DNA from: Lepturacanthus savala
Taxonomy: Eukaryota > Chordata > Actinopteri > Scombriformes > Trichiuridae
Length of the DNA stretch: 64,000 nt
Reading direction: 5' to 3'
NCBI GenBank assembly: GCA_030544235.1
Contig: CM060478.1
Location: 3,509,727 to 3,573,726 of the forward strand
Within the stretch, counting starts at the first letter, position 1. The number at the start of each line of letters is the position of its first letter. The notes beneath the pieces are model-generated. The model searched no databases and was not told the DNA's origin. It was given only the letters and a program-made list of their open reading frames with translations. Shown here one piece after another: positions 57,858 through 64,000 of the stretch. The translations under genes were made by a program, and so were the position numbers.

Positions 57858-60800
57858 TTACGTGACGTACTCCTCGTCATCGCTAGGCTCTGATTTGATG
57901 TGGTCCGGGTGGAGGAGGGGAAAGTGCGGCGCTGTAGTCCTGGTGCAGACGTACCACTCCTTAATGTTAGACAACTGAGGTAAGGCCGGGTTGACGGAGC
58001 GCTGGCTCCGCCGCGGCGCCCTGCCGCCCTGCTGCCGCTGGGCCAGCTGGCTCTTCAGGCCCGACAGGGAAAGGTCCAGGGGCATCGCCATGGGCGATGA
58101 GCTCCTCAGCAGCAGCTTGTGGTCCACGTCGGCCGCCGAGTCCATGTCCACGGCGCGGCCGGACAGCAGCGGGAAGTGGGCGTTCCTGCCGGCCAGCGAC
58201 GGCGAGAGGCGGTTCATCTTAAGGTCGAGCGGCTCCAGAGCCTGGTGAGGTTGTTGGTGTTGGTGGGCGGCGGCGATGGGGTCGTACGGGTCGTGGGGTT
58301 CAGAGGTAGGCGAGGACTTGATGTGGACCTTCATGTGTTTGCGCAGGGAGCTGGGGTGGGTGTAGGACTTGGTGCAGCCCAGGGCCTTGCAGTCGTAGGG
58401 TTTGGATGCCGTGTGGACCTGCGAGTGCTTCTTCCGGTCGCTGCTGTTGGCGAAACGCCGCTCGCAAAACTCGCACTGGAACGGCTTCTCACCTGCAACA
58501 TGAAACATCACAGCATTATCAGAACAGAGCCCAATCAATCAATCATCTTCTATACCCGCTTATTCCTCATTAGGGTCACATGGTCTCAGCACATTACCAT
58601 GTATCTCAGGCAGGGATACACCACAGATGGGCGCCAGCTTATCGTGGGGCACACACACCATTCACTCACACCTAAGGGCAATTTAGACTCTCTAATTAAC
58701 CTCAGCATATGGGACTGGACTGTGGGAGGAAGCTGGAGAACCTGGTGAAAACCCACGGAGACACAGGGAGAACATGCAAAGTCTACACAGAAAGGAGGTC
58801 TTGAACCTGCGACCTTCTTTCTGTGTGTAACAGCACTAACTCGTCTCCACTGTGTTGTCCAATCAATCACTTTTATCTTAAAAAAAAGAAATTTAATAAC
58901 ATCTCACGTTTGAGTTGTGCTGAACATATAACAAAAATAGATAAAACGTACAGAAGAAGCAAAAATGTTTTTTGTGAAATCAGCATCTCTACATATATTC
59001 CAGCCATTTCATTCCAGCGTCTGTTCAATTCCAACACATGAACACCTCATTCTGCTGAGAGAGGAACCAGGAGTGGAATAAAGTCACCCAAGAACAACTG
59101 TAGAGAGCATGAAAGCTGGGATTAAGTGTTAACATTAGTATTATATTGGTTCAAAATATATTAGATCTTATTTCTTTGAATTGTTTGAGGTCTGAAAATA
59201 TTGGATCGTTTTTGTTATTTTGACCATTTGTCCTTTTCTGCAGATAAATGCTCTTAAACGATAATATTTTTATTCAGAATTTGGAGGAAATGTTGTAACC
59301 GCAGTTGTGGGCTCCTGAAACCAGAGGTTTTTGTAACTGTAGTCCAGGGTGAACTTTTTTCAAAAAGTCTGGTTTCAGCAGTCATGTGTCTTCTTCTTCT
59401 TTGGTGTTTTAAGTCAGCTGGCATCCAAACAGTTGCATTGCTGCCATCTGCACGACTAGTACACTCCCACTTGACCCTATTTCTAAAAGGCTTTACAGAG
59501 AGATTCCTCTTCCAAACCAGTCTCTTACTCTCTGATCAACTCTTCTCTTTGGTCGACATAATTTCCACAAAAAAGTAAAACATGTACCACGATTTCTTGT
59601 CAAAGGCTGAGTTGGAAACGGCCAATTTCCCATCTATGTAGTTGATAATAACAAAGAATCCACCATCTAGAACATCCCAACACCTTAGTCGGCTTTCAAC
59701 AGGTACGCAAACGGTTTTCTACATCTGGTTTTATTTTGCAGTGTGCAAGCAAACCACACTCCGATATCCCAGAAGGCACCAGGAGGGCAAGATGGCTGCT
59801 GTAGTATGTCCCTATTGTTCCTTCTGCTGGCTAACTTCCTACATAGAAGCTACTAGTGTGACATTGGAGTAGAAGCTACTGGTTAGCAGGCTGTGATACT
59901 AAGGTTTCAGATACTAAGCTTCCTAAGTTGTATCCATGGAGACGTGTGAAGTGCTCTAAGCCTTGTGATTGGCTAAAATAGTCTTCCTGTTAGAAGTGCT
60001 ATCACCACCTACTGCTTTGGCATGTGCAGGACATTGTTTGAGGCGGATTTTGTGGCTTCAAGTGGTCAGAGATCTATTGTTTTTTAATAACAACAGTGGT
60101 GTGGATGTTTTGTTTGTTTGTTTGTTTTATAACCAGGGGGCCTTAAAAGTTTGGTTTAGTTTTGCTTCTAAAAGACTACAACTACTCCTAAAACACTTTA
60201 CATTCTTTGACTCTTTTCATTAATAAGTAAAGGACAACAATGTTGGCGGGAGTGATAATACTCTTGAGGTGTGTGCTCAGTGCTTTTCTAGTTTGATATG
60301 ATTTAAATTATCAATACAAAATAGTTCAATATACTATCAGTATACTATCAATATCACATCAGTCACTTTTATTGTCCTACGTTATTTCCTGGAGACGTAA
60401 CCATAAATCATCTGCATTTTACCAACTGTTGGCTACACCTGAGTAATAAAACAATATCAATATATCATCAATACAATAAGAAAATAGATCAATATAATAT
60501 TGATAGCTTCACTAGAGTTTTTCAAAACAATGCTGCCTCCTCCTTAGCTCATAAACATCACATGTCCCTTGATAATTGATCAATCATTGAATAAAAATAG
60601 AGGATTAAAAAAGATTGATAATCATTGTTATGCACTGATATATTTTTAGCAATTTCACCCAAATCTACATTTACATATTAAAAGTAGGTCATTAAGCATA
60701 AAATGCTTCCAAATATCTTCTGTGCCTGAGAAAAATTGTCTTTAATTAGACATTTTCTCCTCCAAATACGGACGTTTAATCACTTAATTACAGAGAAAAT

Positions 60801-63446
60801 ATTTGTTTTAATGTTTAATTCTTATTATTGAGCAGCTGTTTCTAATATTTTGATACTGAGAGCAGTGTATATTTATTAATTTGTGGGTAAACGTCCTTTC
60901 CCTCCTGTTTAAATATGATTCTAGAATGTATATACAAGAAATAAAAGGAAAACATTATTTTCCACGTTATTTAATGATATTTGATATTTAAAAAAGGAAG
61001 ATATGATGGAATATTGATAATTAAATATCACTTTTCACAACCTGAACAGACTGTAGCTATGAATAAAACAAACTCTTCCTGTTATATTTTACTATTATAG
61101 TAGTTTTATTTCTCCATCCAATAACCCAATAAATGACAGGATTACTGGAAAAATAAAAAGATCATAGGTTGAATAAAACATGAGACGTTATTCTGAATCA
61201 CTATTAAAGGTGAAAACCTTCATTATCACTCTAATCGATGCGGATTAATTAATAGTTTGAACATTAAAATGGCAGGAAGTGCCAGAAAAGTCAAATTTAA
61301 TCACTTCTACACTTCTACACTACACTTCTGTGTAAATGACTCAAAATAAACTAAAAACTACTAAAGGACACAAACACTAAAATATATTGATATTTCATGA
61401 TCAGAAATGCTGATATTGGACCTTTAAAACAATCATATCATACTGATGAAGGCGAATTGATTTGCAATATATAGATTCTCCCAGAATCCTAATATTATGA
61501 TGGAATCATTATAGTTCTTTAGTTCTTCATCTTTACCTCCACTAATCAATACAGATCAAACTGCTTTTTACATTAGTTTATTCTTTATTTGTCCATATTT
61601 TATTTATTTCATTTACTGACATTTATCACACGCACACATTTATATTCTCTGTATATTATTATTGTTTAATTATGATGTTGTTTCTATTATTTTTGTTTTT
61701 TATAACATTGTTATGAAGAACAAAAATTACATTAATCACCAACTACTATTATATTAATGGAATTGAGTCAATTTAAAGAAGAAAATGTAAAAAAAGACAT
61801 TTTAGGTTGACATTTTAGCTTTTGGGAAACACAGATCGACATTTTACACCATTTTATGAACCAAACAACTAAAAAATTAATCGTTTCAATTATTGATATA
61901 TCAATCAACCATCAAAATAGTTGCAGCCCTGTCATTCAATATTTATCTCAGCACTTTACAGTTCACATAAAGACTTTCAACTGTATAAAATCAATTATAT
62001 TCTCTTCTGTTTACTGCTGATATGCTGTAGTCATTTAATTGTCTTTACTGCACTGTAACATTGTTCTTGTGTTGTTTTTAAGTTTTGATTTTTCCCCTTT
62101 TAATCAACTGTTAAATCTGTTAAATCTGCATTTACTAATCCACAATAATCAATAGATTAATCAACTACCAGAATAATGTTGCTCTAATTTGTGGGTTTTA
62201 TAGGTTTATTGCACATTAAGATGGAAATAAATGTCCCTCTAGAGAACAGATTATGTTGGATGCAAACCTGCCAAAACATAAAATATTTAGGAAAAACTTA
62301 TCAATACTAATAATCAATAGATTAATTGGCTATAATTGGCTATCAAAACGAATAGTTAGTTGTAGCCCTACTTGTGTTTTAAAACTCAAATCACAACTTC
62401 AGCCTCCTGGGAAACAGATTATGTTCAAAATATAACTGTCAATCATTTGGAAAACTTATTGATACCAATAATCAATAGATTAACTGACTATCAAGAAAGA
62501 ATAGTTAGTTTCAGCCCTACTTGTGTTTTAAAACTCATATCACAGCTTCAGCCTCCTCCTCCCTGACTCATAACAATCCCGCTGCTTCCTGTCACCTTGC
62601 GTGACTCCTGGTCCCCGCACACGCGTGATTCCTCGAGGAAACGAGGTGGCAAGGGAGCAGGGGGAGGGCGGATGCGCCTTCGGAGCTGAACGGGGCCCTC
62701 GTAAACATGGAGGGGGGAATCCTCCCCGCACACTGAGAACATTCTCTATTAACCCTGTTTCTTTCTTTTCTTTCTTCTCCGTGCGTGTCAGCGGGGATGT
62801 GCGGGATGAAACTCGAGCGAGAGAGGGGAGTAGGGAGGGGGGTAAACACTACAAACACACACACACTCACGCACACGCGCGTGAACCACCCGCACAATCG
62901 TGACAGCCTACCCGTGTGCGTGCGCGTGTGGATCTTCAGGTTCTCGGAGCGTGCGAACATCTTGCCGCAGTTGGGAAACGCGCACGAGAACGGCTTCTCC
63001 CCGGTGTGCACGCGTATGTGGTTGATGAGTTTGTATTTGGCTTTGAACGCCTTGCCTCCCCGCAGACACTCGTCCCACATGCACACATGACTGAGCGTCT
63101 CCAGCCCCGCAGCGACGTGCTCGGTGGTGACGTGGTCCACCAGCTCGTGCATGGAGCCGAAACTTTGGTCGCAGACCACGGACGTCCCCGCGCGCCCGAG
63201 CCTGCCCTGTCTCGGGGAAGTTCGGTCGATCCATTTGCACACCAGCTCCGTCTTGACGGCGGGGCCTTTGGAGAAATCCAGCAGGTCGTCCGCCGTCCCG
63301 CCGCCGCCGCCGCCGGCCCCGCACTCGGCGGACCCGCACACGCCGCCCGCGGGTCTCTGGGAGACGATGCGCGACGCGCCGGAGTTGTTGTTCCCCAGCG
63401 GAGAGACGAGGCCATTGTGCCTGGCCGCTCCGGCCGCCCGCTTCAT
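57858..63446 (-). CDS. Zic-family C2H2 zinc-finger transcription factor (two exons, divergent member)
   Basis: DNA-binding nuclear regulator of the GLI/ZIC class, expected in dorsal neural and somite patterning. Exon 1 is 63446-62912 and exon 2 is 58492-57858; the split Gly codon closes correctly, giving 389 residues. The start is the first in-frame ATG (63446). Five fingers: ZF1 Cys70/Cys92/His105/His110 with the family's CKWID and MHELVDHVTTEH but a long C-x21-C loop; ZF2 122/127/143/147; ZF3 155/160/173/177; ZF4 185/188/201/205, with C-x2-C; ZF5 213/218/231/235 in YTHPSSLRKHMKVH. After the fingers come PLDLK (266-270), PLDLS (316-320), the Zic tail motif NIKEWYVC (354-361) and an acidic IKSEPSDDEE end. 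The single intron at the ZF3-ZF4 border and the NxxEWYVC tail fit the ZIC5/ZIC4/fish Zic6 branch better than ZIC1-3, but I cannot fix the orthology. It sits beside pcca, as ZIC2 does in human. Confidence 0.92.
58538..58865 (+). repeat. High-copy teleost interspersed repeat in the Zic intron
   Basis: A single copy about 46 bases from the exon 2 acceptor. It contains the familiar fish-repeat words 'tatacccgcttattcctcat', 'gcaatttagactctctaatt', 'ggactgtgggaggaagctgg' and 'acagggagaacatgcaaagt', ending near 'taacagcactaactcgtctc'. It is non-autonomous and non-coding; the ORF across it is incidental. Confidence 0.8.
58870..61725. other. Zic intron, mostly unique AT-rich DNA
   Basis: No exon or RNA gene is recognised. 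Scattered short similarities to family B occur near 60330-60500. Because Zic loci are rich in developmental enhancers, conserved noncoding elements may be here, but none can be shown from one sequence. Confidence 0.4.
61730..61935 (+). repeat. Dispersed miniature element (family A)
   Basis: It starts 'attacattaatcaccaacta', continues 'gaagaaaatgtaaaaaaaga'-like core and 'acaccattttatgaaccaaa', and ends 'caatcaaccatcaaaatagttgcagccc'-like text. The middle is deleted. Confidence 0.55.
62244..62558 (+). repeat. Tandem duplication, about 168-base unit, two copies
   Basis: Both copies run from 'acagattatgtt' through 'aataatcaatagattaa' and 'gccctacttgtgttttaaaa' to 'cttcagcctcct'. It ends at the edge of the GC-rich zone upstream of Zic exon 1's donor. 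Confidence 0.8.
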
Positions 63447-64000
63447 GCTCGGCGCGGCGGGCTGCTGGCTGGCCCCCCGCTTCCCCCCCACTCCGCTCCT
63501 GTCGCCGCAAAAAAAACCCGCACCCGAGGAGATAAAAGGGGGAGAAAAAATAAAAAAAATCCGGCCGGGAGACGCGTTCGCCGCCGTGCCGCGTCCTGCT
63601 TTCCTGCGTGTTTCGGAGAGCGCATGCGGCGGTGTCTTTACCCCCCGCTGCTCGGCGTTAGATCCCGAGAGTCGCAGCCTCCATGCTTTTATTTACTGAG
63701 TGAATGGAGGTGAACGGAGGCGAAGGAATCGGCGCGGCCGCGGCCCAATACTCCGCAAGCGCGTCCTCCGCTCGTCTCCTTGTCTCCTCCGTCGTCTCCT
63801 ACCGCTGATTCCTCTGCAACTAGAGCTGCGGAGATTAGTCGATTAGTTGTATCCACGACTGCGTTGATGATCGATTTGAGTCATTTTTTAAAAAAGAAAA
63901 ATCTCTGATATGATTATTTTCAAAATAAAATAAGACTCGGATGTGAATGGGGAACCGCATTTTTATTTCTCAGTATCAGAGAGTCTAATCTGCGATGATT
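63447..64000 (-). promoter_or_regulatory. GC-rich 5' flank of the Zic gene
   Basis: CpG-dense sequence from about 62590 to 63800 covers exon 1 and the upstream region, consistent with a CpG-island promoter. No TATA box is clear. From about 63820 a family A repeat fragment begins ('agagctgcggagattagtcg') and runs toward the window edge. Confidence 0.55.

Noticed and set aside
58119..58748. Plus-strand ORF of 209 codons
   Set aside because: It is the antisense shadow of Zic exon 2 running into an interspersed repeat; GC-rich third positions keep it open.
63447..63491. Upstream extension of the Zic ORF to 63491
   Set aside because: The extension begins at GTG, not ATG, and has no Zic-like sequence. 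The first in-frame ATG is at 63446.
62908..63713. Overlapping plus- and minus-strand ORFs of 159-265 codons around Zic exon 1
   Set aside because: These are out-of-frame readings of a CpG-rich coding exon. Only one frame carries the zinc fingers.

Overview
This is a vertebrate nuclear window, almost certainly from a spiny-rayed teleost. It is AT-rich and built of intron-containing genes with GT-AG junctions. It carries fish-type interspersed repeats (Tc1-like, hAT-like and TTAA-flanked miniature elements), many CA/GT microsatellites and several expanded minisatellites. Four multi-exon protein genes were recognised by reading the exons against remembered family sequences. Every exon junction quoted was checked for reading-frame continuity.

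Layout: (1) 1-20889, plus strand: the 3' two-thirds of piezo1, a mechanosensitive cation channel. It has 32 exons encoding 1,647 residues to the stop; the 5' part lies left of the window. One of its introns holds an intact, intronless, antisense 379-residue coiled-coil ORF at 3476-4615 that I do not recognise. (2) 20890-23726: piezo1 3' UTR, repeats and the TM9SF2 promoter, which has four regularly spaced CCAAT boxes. (3) 23727-38392, plus strand: complete tm9sf2, 17 exons, 645 residues. (4) 38393-41394: tail-to-tail spacer with a tandem duplication. (5) 41395-51717, minus strand: complete pcca (propionyl-CoA carboxylase alpha), 23 exons, 711 residues. (6) 51718-57857: gene-free spacer full of repeat remnants. 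(7) 57858-63446, minus strand: a two-exon Zic-family zinc-finger gene, 389 residues, between two GC-rich islands, with its 5' flank running to the right edge.

The TM9SF2-ZIC-PCCA neighbourhood corresponds to the human 13q32 block (there with CLYBL, ZIC5 and ZIC2). PIEZO1 lies elsewhere in human (16q24), so a piezo1 gene beside this block is a fish-lineage arrangement. The genes do not form a pathway: they are a membrane channel, a Golgi/endosomal nine-pass protein, a mitochondrial biotin enzyme subunit and a developmental transcription factor.

I see no prokaryotic-style system, CRISPR array, rRNA or tRNA. The observations most worth following are the nested antisense coiled-coil gene with its compact CRE/TATA-like promoter, a divergent Zic protein with two CtBP-type PLDL motifs, a minisatellite that has multiplied a pcca splice donor, and the very long intronic TAC-rich array directly after a piezo1 donor site.
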